DNA of 35,461 nt from Bacteroidales bacterium (GCA_004557565.1 SFGS01000016.1:1-35461); one strand, 5' to 3'. Counted from the first letter of the stretch, positions 7,741 through 16,594 are shown. Translations and numbers: made by a program. Notes: a model not told the origin generated them from the sequence alone.

Positions 7741-8625
7741 TTATTTTTGATATATTTTGTGCTGTGCTGCGAGCAGGGTGTTCTTCATCAGTGCGCAGAT
7801 GGTCATCGGACCTACGCCGCCTGGAACTGGGGTGATGAAGCTGCAAAGTGGAGCCACTTCGTCGAAATCCACATCGCCGTAGAGTTTGAATCCGCTCTTG
7901 GTTTTGGTGGATGGCAGGCGAGTGGTGCCCACATCAATCACCACGGCACCCTTTTTCACCATGTCGGCCTTCACGAAATGAGGTTGACCGATAGCTGCGA
8001 TAAGAATGTCGGCACGGCGGCATTGGCGTGGCAGGTCTTCGGTGGCGCTGTGGCACACGGTCACGGTGCAGTTGCCCGGATTGTCTTTCTGGAGTAGCAT
8101 TTGCGCCACTGGTTTGCCCACGATGTTGCTTCTGCCCAGCACCACGCAGTGCTTGCCGCTGGTTTCGATACCATAGCGTTCGAGCAGTGCCAAAATGCCT
8201 TGTGGAGTGGCGGAGCGGAAGCAAGGCAATCCGATTGACATGCGGCCCACATTAATGGGGTGGAAACCGTCAACGTCTTTCTTGTAGTCGATGGCCTCAA
8301 TCACTTTTTGCTCGTCGATGTGGCGTGGCAGAGGGAGTTGCACGATGAAGCCGTCCACATCATCGTTGTGGTTAAGCTTGTCGATGGCTTGGAGCAGTTC
8401 GTCTTCTGTAATGTCGTCTTCAAAACGAATGAGTGTGGATTTGAATCCACATTCGTCGCAAGCCTTCACTTTGTTGGCCACATAGGTTTCGCTACCTCCG
8501 TCGTGGCCCACAAGAATGGCAGCCAGATGAGGTTGCTTTTCGCCAGCAGCCATCATTCGCTTTACTTCTTTGGCAATTTCTTGCTTGATTTCCATTGCCG
8601 TTTCTTTACCGTCGATAATTACCAT
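7741..8625 (-). CDS. folD: Bifunctional methylenetetrahydrofolate dehydrogenase/cyclohydrolase
   Basis: FolD interconverts methylene-, methenyl- and formyl-tetrahydrofolate, feeding purine and formyl-methionine synthesis. The 294-residue protein shows the family blocks in order: YVANKVKAC with the catalytic lysine, the substrate loop GFIVQLPLPRHI, DVDGFHPIN, the nucleotide-binding segment VVLGRSNIVGKPVAQML, and the C-terminal TPVPGGVGPMT. It is complete and of ordinary length. It stands alone on the minus strand with its own terminator. Confidence 0.97.
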   Translation of the reverse strand: MVIIDGKETAMEIKQEIAKEVKRMMAAGEKQPHLAAILVGHDGGSETYVANKVKACDECGFKSTLIRFEDDITEDELLQAIDKLNHNDDVDGFIVQLPLPRHIDEQKVIEAIDYKKDVDGFHPINVGRMSIGLPCFRSATPQGILALLERYGIETSGKHCVVLGRSNIVGKPVAQMLLQKDNPGNCTVTVCHSATEDLPRQCRRADILIAAIGQPHFVKADMVKKGAVVIDVGTTRLPSTKTKSGFKLYGDVDFDEVAPLCSFITPVPGGVGPMTICALMKNTLLAAQHKIYQK

Positions 8626-8799
8626 AAAAAATTCCCCTGGTTGGTTAAGAGATAAATATTAATGTATATGGTGAGAGGTTAGAAATTGGATGTCGGTTAT
8701 GGGGCTTGAGGCGAGCGCTGTGTCGCCGTAACTCCCTCCGCGTCGTGGGTTCTTAACTTCTTACCGTCGTGATTTCAAAAAGTTATGTATTCTTATATA

Positions 8800-8850
8800 G
8801 AACTGAAGGGCGTCTCGTGTTGGGAAGCGAGAAGCCCTTCATGTCAGTTC
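8800..8850 (-). terminator. Hairpin downstream of ffh
   Basis: The sequence from gaactgaagggc to gcccttcatgtcagttc forms a long stem with small bulges (8800-8850) ending 7 nt before the ffh stop codon at 8857. The T-run after it on the minus strand is poor, so its strength is uncertain. Confidence 0.5.
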
Positions 8851-8856
8851 GTTGTA

Positions 8857-10203
8857 TTATTTGCGGCGCATGCCCTTGAGCATTTGCATCGGATTTTTAG
8901 TGGCTACGGAGTGCATCATCTTGCGAGTGGCGTCGAATTGCTTCAGCAGGCGGTTCACTTCCTCAATCTTGGTGCCAGAGCCCAAAGCGAGGCGCTTGCG
9001 ACGGTGGCCGCTGTCGCGGCCGGTGAGCAGCACTTCGGGGTGCTCGCGCTCGTATGGTGTCATTGAGTCGATAATAGCCTCGATGCTCTTAAACGCATCG
9101 TCTTTGATGTCAACGTCTTTCAGTGCCTTGCCCACGCCTGGAATCATGGAAGCGAGGTCTTTCAGATTACCCATCTTCTTGATGCTGGCGATTTGGTTCT
9201 TGAAGTCGTTGAAGTTGAACGTGTTTTTACGCAGCTTGGCTTCGAGCTTCTTTGCCTCGTTTTCGTCGTATTGCTGTTGCATACGGTCAACGAAACTCAC
9301 GATATCACCCATTCCCAAGATACGGTCGGCCATACCGGCAGGGCGGAATGGGTCAAGCGTGTTCTTGTCCACGCCTTCACCGGTGCTCACGAATTTGATA
9401 GGCTTGTCAACTACCGCACGGATAGAGAGGGCTGCACCACCACGGGTATCACCGTCGAGTTTGGTGAGCACCACGCCGTCGAAGTTGATGCGGTCGTTAA
9501 ATGCCTTGGCGGTGTTCACCGCGTCTTGACCGGTCATTGAGTCGACCACGAAGAGAGTTTCGGTAGGATTGATAGCCTTCTTGATAGCCTCAATTTCAGC
9601 CATCATCTGCTCATCTACGGCGAGACGACCAGCGGTATCGACAATCACCACATCGTTGCCATTAGCCTTGGCGTGTTGAATACCGTGGAGAGCGATGCTT
9701 ACAGGATCTTTGCTCTCAGGCTCGCTATACACAGGCACATTCACCTTTTCGCCATTCACCTTCAACTGCTCGATAGCGGCAGGACGGTAAACGTCGCACG
9801 CCACAAGCAGAGGCTTCTTGTTTTTTTCCTGCTTGAGCTTGTTGGCGAGTTTGGAAGCGAAAGTGGTCTTACCCGAACCTTGCAGACCCGACATCAGCAC
9901 CACTGCTGGCTTGCCGTCGAGGTTGAATGGTGCTTCTTCGCCACCCATGAGCTTCACCAGCTCTTCGTGAACGATTTTCACCATCAGTTCGTTTGGCTTC
10001 AATGCGTTGATCACATTTCGGCCGAGGGCTTCGTTCTTCACTCGGTTGGTGAAGTCTTTAGCCACCTTATAGTTGACGTCGGCATCAACAAGTGCGCGAC
10101 GCACTTCTTTCATTGTCTCGGCAACATTGATTTCCGAAATCTTGCCTTGACCTCTCAGAACCTTAAACGATCTTTCGAGTTTCTCGGATAAATTTTCAAA
10201 CAT
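8857..10203 (-). CDS. ffh: Signal recognition particle protein Ffh
   Basis: Ffh binds 4.5S RNA and signal sequences and carries nascent membrane proteins to FtsY. The 448 residues comprise an N-terminal helical bundle, the SRP-type GTPase domain (P-loop GLQGSGKTT at 106-114, DTAGR at 189-193, TKLDGDTRGGAAL from 247) and a methionine-rich M domain from about 300 onward, ending in MRKMMHSV and GMRRK. All motifs are intact. It is monocistronic, with a good promoter candidate about 60 nt upstream. The 4.5S RNA gene was not found nearby. Confidence 0.98.
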   Translation of the reverse strand: MFENLSEKLERSFKVLRGQGKISEINVAETMKEVRRALVDADVNYKVAKDFTNRVKNEALGRNVINALKPNELMVKIVHEELVKLMGGEEAPFNLDGKPAVVLMSGLQGSGKTTFASKLANKLKQEKNKKPLLVACDVYRPAAIEQLKVNGEKVNVPVYSEPESKDPVSIALHGIQHAKANGNDVVIVDTAGRLAVDEQMMAEIEAIKKAINPTETLFVVDSMTGQDAVNTAKAFNDRINFDGVVLTKLDGDTRGGAALSIRAVVDKPIKFVSTGEGVDKNTLDPFRPAGMADRILGMGDIVSFVDRMQQQYDENEAKKLEAKLRKNTFNFNDFKNQIASIKKMGNLKDLASMIPGVGKALKDVDIKDDAFKSIEAIIDSMTPYEREHPEVLLTGRDSGHRRKRLALGSGTKIEEVNRLLKQFDATRKMMHSVATKNPMQMLKGMRRK

Positions 10204-10655
10204 ATATAATAATGAGTCTTTTGTTTCAAAAAATTAAGTGCATTCTGTGCGAAAACACTAAACCAAGTGCAAAGTTAATATCATTTTGCCACACCACCAA
10301 AAAAACCTCTCCTACAAGCCAGTGTTTGTGCGTTTTCTGGAAGATGTGAAAATCGATGTGAAAATCGCCTACTCCACTTGGTGTGCGACATTGGCTCGTC
10401 TATGTAAAGTGCAGATTGTGTCAAATCTCTAAAACGACAACGTCATAGCGTAGGAATTTGCCTTTGATATGTTTCTAATTCGTTGATACATTGTTGATTG
10501 CTATTAAAAAAGTTCTGATATTGTGACAATATTTGTAATTATATCATGAAATAATGACAATTGATGTAATGGATGTGGGATAATTTCAGGCTGCATGGGG
10601 GAGTCTATTCGCATCTAACTAATGGATTGGAGTATTAAAGTTTTTCATTATCTTT
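10204..10655. other. Divergent intergenic region between ffh and the phosphatase gene
   Basis: The 452 bp hold the ffh promoter (10270-10301) at one end and the phosphatase promoter (10628-10656) at the other. In between I see only AT-rich sequence and a short direct repeat of gatgtgaaaatc near 10345-10370. No gene, RNA gene or strong hairpin was recognised. Confidence 0.6.
10270..10301 (-). promoter_or_regulatory. Predicted ffh promoter
   Basis: On the minus strand TTTG (10298-10301), a 20-nt spacer and TAACTTTG (10270-10277) match the Bacteroidetes -33/-7 pattern. The predicted leader is about 60 nt. Confidence 0.6.
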
Positions 10656-10656
10656 G
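10627..10656 (+). promoter_or_regulatory. Predicted promoter of the tyrosine phosphatase gene
   Basis: TTG near 10627-10629, then 19 nt, then TATCTTTG (10649-10656): a full match to the Bacteroidetes pattern. Transcription should begin around 10661, essentially at the ATG of the gene (10662), suggesting a leaderless or near-leaderless mRNA. Confidence 0.6.
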
Positions 10657-10661
10657 TGGTG

Positions 10662-11183
10662 ATGAAGAAATTTGATGTGCATAACGATACTGAAAGTAAG
10701 TTTAGGGTGCTGATGGTGTGTTTGGGCAACATTTGCCGGTCGCCGTCGGCACATCATGTGATGGAACACCTGATTGAGCAGCGAGGGCTGAGCCACTTGA
10801 TTGAGGTGGACTCGGCTGGCACCTACGGCGGCCATGCCGGCGATTTGCCCGACCCGCGAATGCGCAGAGCGGCACGCAAGCGTGGCTACGACCTCACGCA
10901 CCGTGCACGCAGGGTGACGGGCAGCGATTTCGATGATTTCGACCTGATAGTGGGTATGGACGCTGGCAATGTGAGCGACCTTCGCATGATGGCTGCCACG
11001 CCCGACGAGGTGGCAAAAATCGATATGATGGGGCGTTACATTCGCCGTTTTCCGCACTACGATTATGTGCCCGACCCTTACTATGAGGGCGCAGAAGGCT
11101 TTGAACTGGTGCTCGACTTGCTCGAAGACGCTTGCGACAATCTTCTCGACCATATTGTGGAGAGGATAGAAGTTAGAAATTAG
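10662..11183 (+). CDS. Low-molecular-weight protein-tyrosine phosphatase
   Basis: The 173-residue cytoplasmic enzyme removes phosphate from phosphotyrosine, in bacteria often on capsule-type kinases. The P-loop CLGNICRSPSA (nucleophile C20, R26) and the general-acid motif DPYY (D138) are both present. The ATG at 10662 is preferred over two in-frame GTG codons just upstream, because those overlap the predicted -7 element; the resulting N-terminal extension before the P-loop is a little longer than usual. The stop codon lies inside a heptad tandem repeat, so the last few residues are encoded by repeat sequence. No kinase partner is adjacent. Confidence 0.93.
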   Translation: MKKFDVHNDTESKFRVLMVCLGNICRSPSAHHVMEHLIEQRGLSHLIEVDSAGTYGGHAGDLPDPRMRRAARKRGYDLTHRARRVTGSDFDDFDLIVGMDAGNVSDLRMMAATPDEVAKIDMMGRYIRRFPHYDYVPDPYYEGAEGFELVLDLLEDACDNLLDHIVERIEVRN

Positions 11184-11230
11184 AAGTTAGAAATTAGAAG
11201 TTAAGGAGTTAAGAAGTTAAAGAAGTTAAG
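11168..11230 (+). repeat. Degenerate heptad tandem repeat (GTTAGAA)
   Basis: Imperfect copies of agttagaaatt- and agaagtta-type units run through the phosphatase stop codon and on for about 45 nt. The same unit in the same gene-relative orientation follows the RluA-type gene (1265-1351), and a single copy occurs near 8677-8690. Confidence 0.75.
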
Positions 11231-11337
11231 ACGATACCGTTGTATTCTGTAATTTGATTTCTTGCTATTCTGATTTCTCTGTATTTAGCCTATATAAGGC
11301 TATTGACCATTGATATATAAAAAACAATTATTTTGAT

Positions 11338-13788
11338 ATGAAAAAGATGCTTTCGATTGTGGCTTCCACTGCGGTGGCTTTGACCGCATTGGCACAGCAA
11401 GCCCCTATCGCCGTGCGATGGGAGATGGGGCGTAATGGTGCTGAAAAGGGCTATTACAGTTCGCGCTTTGTGATTAAGAATGTGAGCCAATCACCACTTG
11501 AAAAGAATTGGCAATTCTATTTCAACCAGTTTTCGCGTCGCCTGAAATTGAGCGACCAGTTGCCTGTTGACATTAAGGAGGTGAGCACCACCTACTATCA
11601 GGTTACGCCCAACGACCGCTACCACACGCTCGCTCCGGGCGATTCGATGGTGGTGGATATGCTGATGCGTGGCACGATGGTGAATATCTGTTATGTGCCT
11701 ATGGGTGGACATGTGGTGATGAATGGCGACACCAAAAAGCCTATTGGCGTGAAAATTGCTATCGCTCCGCTCGACAATCCCGAACAATTCCAAAGTCGCC
11801 CCAACGACTATCCCGACGGCAACAGAATGTATGCCTTTAACCAAACGCTGCAAGATGCGCAAGCACCTGCCCACTGCTACGACATTTTCCCAACACCAAA
11901 AAGCGTGACGCTGACTGGCGGACACACTTCCATTGGCAATGTGGTGGCTGTGAAGGACGGTAAGTTTGGCGATGCCCGCCGCTTTATGCTCGATGAACTG
12001 AAAAAGCGTGGCGTGTATGCCACAGGCAACACTTCCACCACTATCACGCTGACGGCTGATAAAAAACTGTCGGGCGAGGCTTACGAAATGGTGGTAACAG
12101 ATGGCAAGGTGCTGATTGCCGCTGGCTCGGAACAGGGCTGCATGAATGGTGTGAAAACCTTGATTTCCGCCCTCGACCACAGCAAGGCAAACCGCTTGGA
12201 AAATGCCGTGGTGAAGGATTGTCCCGACTTCGGTTATCGTGGTTTCATGCTCGATGTGTCGCGAAATTTCACCACTTTCGAGAATATGAAGCGAGTGATT
12301 GATTTGCTGGCTTACTATAAGTTGAATGTGCTTCACTTCCACTTCTGCGACGATGAGGCTTGGCGTGTGGAAATCCCCGGACTGCCAGAGTTGACCGAAG
12401 TGGCGTCGCGCCGTGGCTGCACCTTTGACGAAAACGAATTCATTGCCCCCATCTTCGACGGCAATGGCAATCCCGACGACCTTAGCCAAAGTTCCAACGG
12501 CTACTTTACTCGCCAGCAGATGATTGAACTGCTGAAATATGCGAAGTCGAAAGGTGTGAAGGTGATTCCTGAAATCGAAACCCCTGCCCATGCCCGTGCA
12601 GCACTCGTGGCAATGAAGGCACGCTACAATAAGTATGCCGCCACCGATATGGCAATGGCGGAGCAATACAAGATGTGGGACGACAACGACAAGAGCGTTT
12701 ACACCTCAGCACAGTCGTATCACGACAATGTGCTCAACGTGGCGCATGAGGGCGTGTTCAACTTTGTATATAAGGTAGTTGACGAACTTGAGAAGATGTG
12801 GAAAGATGCAGGTTTGAAACTCGACATCGTGCATCTTGGTGGTGATGAGGTGCCAAAAGGCTCTTGGGACGCTTCGCCCGACATTCAAGCCCTGATGAAA
12901 GCAAAAGGCTTGAAAGATGCCCACGAAGTGAGCGAATATTTCATTAGCCGTGTCACCGAGCACCTCGCTCAAAAGGGCATCAAGGCTGGCGGCTGGCAGG
13001 AAGTGGGCCTCGACCACCCCGACAGCCACAATGCCACCGTGGCACCACGCTTTGCGATGGTGAACGCATGGAGCACAGTGGGCAGCCGTGCCAACATTCC
13101 TTACCGCTTGGCAAATGCGGGCTATCCCACCATTCTCTCTAATGTGACCAACTTCTATGTGGATATGGCTTACACTTGGCATCAGTACGACAAGGGATTG
13201 CATTGGGGCGGTTATTGCGATGAATACGCTTCTTGGTTTGCACAACCCTACGATGTGTATCGCTCTGAAAGATACGACTACAATGGCGTTGCCCTCGATG
13301 TGCTGAAATCTGCCGAAGGCAAAACGCCACTTCAAAAGCCCGAAAACATTATCGGTGTGCAAGGTCAACTTTGGTCAGAAACCATTCGCGATTTCGACCA
13401 AGTGCAATACTATATGCTTCCTAAAATCTTCGGTTTGGCACTTCGTGGCTGGGACGCAAAACCCGAATGGGACGATGCAAAGCCCGAAACCTACATCGCC
13501 GCCAGAGCCAACTATAATGCAAAGGTGGGCAAGGAATTAGGCGTGTTGAATATGCTGGGCTTCAACTTCCGCATCGGTATGCCAGGCGCAAAGGTTGAGA
13601 ACGGAAAATTGCTCGTCAACACCCAATATCCCGGCGAAAAGGTGTGCTACACCCTCGACGGCTCAGAACCAACGGCAAGTTCGCCAGTCTGGACTGCCCC
13701 AGTGGTAGTGCCCGACTCCGCCAAACTGATTAAGGTGAAGGCATTCTACTTAGGCAAGGAGAGCCTCTCCACCTACCTCTGGAGATAG
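11338..13788 (+). CDS. Secreted beta-N-acetylhexosaminidase (GH20)
   Basis: This 816-residue glycosidase removes terminal GlcNAc/GalNAc from host glycans, chitin fragments or similar chains. A signal peptide (about residues 1-19, ending ALAQ) leads to an N-terminal CHB_HEX-type carbohydrate-binding domain (about 22-170), a GH20 N-terminal alpha/beta domain (about 180-295) and the catalytic barrel. The active-site motif is HLGGDE at 499-504, with D503/E504 as the acid pair used in substrate-assisted catalysis. A C-terminal chitobiase-type domain carries CYTLDGSEPT. No lipobox is seen, so it is probably periplasmic or exported. No SusC/SusD pair or other glycan genes are adjacent. A strong terminator follows. 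Confidence 0.95.
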   Translation: MKKMLSIVASTAVALTALAQQAPIAVRWEMGRNGAEKGYYSSRFVIKNVSQSPLEKNWQFYFNQFSRRLKLSDQLPVDIKEVSTTYYQVTPNDRYHTLAPGDSMVVDMLMRGTMVNICYVPMGGHVVMNGDTKKPIGVKIAIAPLDNPEQFQSRPNDYPDGNRMYAFNQTLQDAQAPAHCYDIFPTPKSVTLTGGHTSIGNVVAVKDGKFGDARRFMLDELKKRGVYATGNTSTTITLTADKKLSGEAYEMVVTDGKVLIAAGSEQGCMNGVKTLISALDHSKANRLENAVVKDCPDFGYRGFMLDVSRNFTTFENMKRVIDLLAYYKLNVLHFHFCDDEAWRVEIPGLPELTEVASRRGCTFDENEFIAPIFDGNGNPDDLSQSSNGYFTRQQMIELLKYAKSKGVKVIPEIETPAHARAALVAMKARYNKYAATDMAMAEQYKMWDDNDKSVYTSAQSYHDNVLNVAHEGVFNFVYKVVDELEKMWKDAGLKLDIVHLGGDEVPKGSWDASPDIQALMKAKGLKDAHEVSEYFISRVTEHLAQKGIKAGGWQEVGLDHPDSHNATVAPRFAMVNAWSTVGSRANIPYRLANAGYPTILSNVTNFYVDMAYTWHQYDKGLHWGGYCDEYASWFAQPYDVYRSERYDYNGVALDVLKSAEGKTPLQKPENIIGVQGQLWSETIRDFDQVQYYMLPKIFGLALRGWDAKPEWDDAKPETYIAARANYNAKVGKELGVLNMLGFNFRIGMPGAKVENGKLLVNTQYPGEKVCYTLDGSEPTASSPVWTAPVVVPDSAKLIKVKAFYLGKESLSTYLWR

Positions 13789-13813
13789 CACCACGCACAT
13801 AACGAATCAAAAG

Positions 13814-13872
13814 ATTGCACGAATTTCGCGACCACCCCGTTCGCCCTATTCGTGCAATTTTCGTTTTTTTTA
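13814..13872 (+). terminator. Intrinsic terminator of the GH20 gene
   Basis: A perfect 11-bp stem (attgcacgaat at 13814-13824 with attcgtgcaat at 13848-13858) is followed by a long T-run (TTTTCGTTTTTTTT). This is the clearest intrinsic terminator in the window. Confidence 0.8.
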
Positions 13873-13947
13873 GTTGGAAAAATAGGCGAAAATCAAAATA
13901 AATTGTTAATTTTACGAAGTTTTAATTCAATAATAGTATCGCATAAA

Positions 13948-14937
13948 ATGAAGAAACTCACAGTAGTGGTTCCATGCTATAATGTGGAAGATTATCTTTG
14001 CAGATGTCTTGACTCGCTCGTGCATCAGGATATTCCAGAATCAGATTACGAAGTGATTGCCGTGGACGACGGCTCGACCGACTCCACAGGCGAGATATGC
14101 GACCGCTACGCCAAAGAATATCCACAAGTGAAGGTGGTGCATCAAGCCAATGCGGGTGTTTCGGCGGCACGAAACAATGGCATGAGCATCGCACAAGGCA
14201 AATATTTGTTTTTCGTTGATGGCGATGATTTTGTGGCAGAAAACTGCTTCAAAGTGCTTTTGCACATTGCCGAGACGAATGCCCTCGATGTGGTGATGTT
14301 TGATTTCAAGGCTGTGAATCCCGACACACCTGTGCTTACAGCGCAGAGCTGTGAAGCGCAAGATGTGAAAGTGATTACTGGTAAAGAGTTTCTTACCGAC
14401 AACTGTTTGCATGGTGCTGTGTGGCTTTACTTTGTGAAGCGTGAACTTGTGGAGCGTGATCGGTTGCATTTTCCTGTGAGCCACATTTGCGACGATAATG
14501 TTTTCTCGCTCAGTGCTATACTTGCTGCACACCGAATGGTGAAACTCAGTAAAGTGTGCTATTACTATGTGCAACGCCCCGGCAGCATTATTCACGAAAA
14601 GAGCATTGCGCATAAGTTGAAATATATGGGCGACATTATCTATTGCAGCAATCAGTTTGGCGAGGTGATAGAGAAGTATCGTGGCGAACTCAGTGAACCC
14701 ACATATTCACGCTTGATTGGTAGGCGCAACAGTTTCCTTTATATCGCCATTGTGGGAGCGTTGAGGGCTGGAGTGATTAGCGAGGTTTGCGCACAGTTAA
14801 AAGCAGATGGTTTGCTGCCATTGGGAAAACTTGATAAAAGAGATTTTACCGACACAAGGTGGACTGCCATTCGGCTATTGTCGCGCTGCCCGATGATGCT
14901 TTGTGCCGTGGGAAAACTGATGTCGTGGTTAAAATAA
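13948..14937 (+). CDS. GT2 family glycosyltransferase (first of tandem pair)
   Basis: The 329-residue enzyme transfers a sugar from a nucleotide-sugar donor, usually in building surface polysaccharide. The GT-A fold is evident: VVVPCYN at the start, DDGSTDSTGEICDRY at 40-54 for nucleotide binding, and DGDD at 91-94 as the DxD metal motif. I choose the ATG at 13948 (MKKLTVVVP) because an in-frame extension to 13852 runs into the preceding terminator. It is the first gene of a five-gene operon; the upstream sequence has only an imperfect -7 match (TAATTTTA). It is paralogous to the next gene. Donor and acceptor are unknown. Confidence 0.92.
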   Translation: MKKLTVVVPCYNVEDYLCRCLDSLVHQDIPESDYEVIAVDDGSTDSTGEICDRYAKEYPQVKVVHQANAGVSAARNNGMSIAQGKYLFFVDGDDFVAENCFKVLLHIAETNALDVVMFDFKAVNPDTPVLTAQSCEAQDVKVITGKEFLTDNCLHGAVWLYFVKRELVERDRLHFPVSHICDDNVFSLSAILAAHRMVKLSKVCYYYVQRPGSIIHEKSIAHKLKYMGDIIYCSNQFGEVIEKYRGELSEPTYSRLIGRRNSFLYIAIVGALRAGVISEVCAQLKADGLLPLGKLDKRDFTDTRWTAIRLLSRCPMMLCAVGKLMSWLK

Positions 14938-14950
14938 GAATGAAGAAGAG

Positions 14951-15949
14951 ATGAATGATATAAAGCTTCTTTCGGTGGTTGTGCCTTGCTACAATGTGGA
15001 GGGTTATCTTTCCAGGTGCCTATCTTCGCTCGTGCATCAGGATATTGACGGCTCGGCGTATGAGGTGATTGCCGTGGACGACGGCTCGACTGACTCCACA
15101 GGCGAGATATGCGACCGCTATGCCAAAGATTATCCGCAAGTGAAGGTGGTGCATCAAGCCAATAGGGGAGTGGGCGCAGCGAGAAACGCTGGACTCGACC
15201 TTGCGCAAGGCAAATATCTGCTGTTCGTTGATGCCGACGATTTTATGGTGGAGAGCTGCTTCAAAGAACTGCTCGACACGGCAGAAGCAAACCTGCTTGA
15301 TGTGCTGGCGTATCATTCTGTAGATGTATATGACGGAAGCCCCATTCCGTTGGTTTCGGAAGCACCAAAGCAAGATATTAAAGTTCAGACAGGTGCTGAA
15401 TATCTGTCGGAAAATTTTATGCAAGGTCCTGTGTGGTGGCTCGTCACCAAGCGAGAAATCATCGAGAAAGAACGACTGACATTTCCAGAGGGGCACATGC
15501 TTGAGGATTCGGCATTCACCCCAGAGGTGATACTTTCTGCCCAGAGAATGGCAAATATTGGCAAGGTGTGCTATTACTATGTGCAGCGCCCCAGCAGCAT
15601 CATGCACAGCCGGGACCGTGAGCATCTGTTGACGCTGCTCGACGACTACATTTTCGCCTACAAATCGGTAGATGAGGTGATAGCAAAGCATCGGCACAAA
15701 ATGGACGAGTCGGCATATACTCGTTTGGCGTCGCGTCGTGATAGTTTCTTGTATTTCGGCATATTCCGAGCGTTGAAATCAGGTGTGGCAAAAGAATTTT
15801 ACCAGCACCTGAAAAACGATGGTTTGTTGCCACTTCGCCAACTTGATAAAAGAGAGTTCGCCAGCAAAAAGTGGAATATTCTACGCCTACTATTCAACTG
15901 CCCGGCTTTGACCTGCGGTATAGGCAAAATATATGGATTTATAAGATGA
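14951..15949 (+). CDS. GT2 family glycosyltransferase (second of tandem pair)
   Basis: The 332 residues match the preceding gene along the whole length, with DDGSTD at 43-48 and DADD at 94-97. The C-terminal halves differ more, consistent with different acceptors. A 99-bp stretch (15065-15163) differs from its counterpart (14053-14151) at only four positions. The gap to the upstream gene is 13 nt, and the stop codon overlaps the next start as ATGA, so translation is probably coupled. Sugar specificity cannot be predicted. Confidence 0.92.
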   Translation: MNDIKLLSVVVPCYNVEGYLSRCLSSLVHQDIDGSAYEVIAVDDGSTDSTGEICDRYAKDYPQVKVVHQANRGVGAARNAGLDLAQGKYLLFVDADDFMVESCFKELLDTAEANLLDVLAYHSVDVYDGSPIPLVSEAPKQDIKVQTGAEYLSENFMQGPVWWLVTKREIIEKERLTFPEGHMLEDSAFTPEVILSAQRMANIGKVCYYYVQRPSSIMHSRDREHLLTLLDDYIFAYKSVDEVIAKHRHKMDESAYTRLASRRDSFLYFGIFRALKSGVAKEFYQHLKNDGLLPLRQLDKREFASKKWNILRLLFNCPALTCGIGKIYGFIR

Positions 15950-16593
15950 AAAAAGTGAAAGATATAGCGATTTTTGGTGCAGGAGGTTTTGGCCGCGAAG
16001 TGGCTTGCCTCTTGAGAAAAATCAACGCTGTGGAGCCTACATGGAATTTTATCGGCTTCTACGACGATGGACTTGAAAAAGGTTCGCGCGTGGACTATGG
16101 CGAAATACTTGGCGGCATCGCCGACTTGAATGTCGTGGACCGCCCCCTCAGCGTGGTGGTGGCGTTGGGCAATCCCAAAACGCTCCAAACTGTGGTGGAA
16201 AAAATCACCAACGATAATATTGATTTCCCAAATATCATTTCGCCCGATGTGGCGTTGCTCGATTCCGACAATTTCAGAATGGGAAAAGGCAATGTGGTGT
16301 CGGTGGGCAATTTCTTCTCGTGCAATGTGAGCATGGGCGATTTCAACACCTTCGTGCTTTATAGCACAGTGGGGCACGACTGCACATTCGGCAACTTTAA
16401 TTGCCTGATGCCAGGCACAAGAATTTCGGGAAATGTGACCATAGGCGATGTCAATTTGTTTGGCTCAAATTCCGTGGTGATTCAAGGGAAAACCATTGGG
16501 GATAATACCACTGTGGCGGCAGGCTCGGTGGTGATGACAAATCTGAAAGATGGACACACCTATATGGGCTGTCCTGCCAAAAAGGTATTTTAA
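15946..16593 (+). CDS. NeuD/PglD-like sugar O/N-acyltransferase
   Basis: The 215-residue protein has the two-part layout of NeuD/PglD enzymes. A small Rossmann-like N-terminal domain starts with IFGAGGFGREVA, and a left-handed beta-helix follows from about 100, built of hexapeptide repeats (TIGDVNLFGSN, TIGDNTTVAAGS) and ending GCPAKKVF. H144 in TVGHDC aligns with the catalytic-base histidine of PglD. Characterised members acetylate sugars or sialic acid using acetyl-CoA. The start at 15946 overlaps the upstream stop. Because an acyl carrier protein and an FkbH-like protein follow, the acyl donor here might be carrier-bound rather than CoA-bound; that is inference. Confidence 0.88.
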   Translation: MKKVKDIAIFGAGGFGREVACLLRKINAVEPTWNFIGFYDDGLEKGSRVDYGEILGGIADLNVVDRPLSVVVALGNPKTLQTVVEKITNDNIDFPNIISPDVALLDSDNFRMGKGNVVSVGNFFSCNVSMGDFNTFVLYSTVGHDCTFGNFNCLMPGTRISGNVTIGDVNLFGSNSVVIQGKTIGDNTTVAAGSVVMTNLKDGHTYMGCPAKKVF

Positions 16594-16594
16594 G

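Noticed and set aside
7111..7846. Short frames starting MHGVNHN on both strands between folD and the small secreted-protein gene
   Set aside because: They are mirror images generated by the palindromic element and do not align beyond the arms; composition is not protein-like.
10204..10655. 4.5S RNA gene next to ffh
   Set aside because: No sequence resembling the conserved SRP RNA apical loop (GGAA tetraloop with the flanking asymmetric loop) in a long hairpin was found.
11287..11337. Promoter directly before the GH20 gene
   Set aside because: The closest -7 candidate (TTATTTTG) lacks the TAnnTTTG spacing and no TTG lies at a fitting distance; not strong enough to list.
11491..12666. 391-codon open frame opposite the GH20 gene
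   Set aside because: Lies antisense to a well-supported enzyme gene, is very rich in His, Cys and Val as expected for a shadow frame, and has no recognisable domain.
13852..13947. N-terminal extension of the first GT2 gene
   Set aside because: It would start inside the GH20 terminator hairpin and T-run; the downstream ATG gives the standard GT2 N-terminus.
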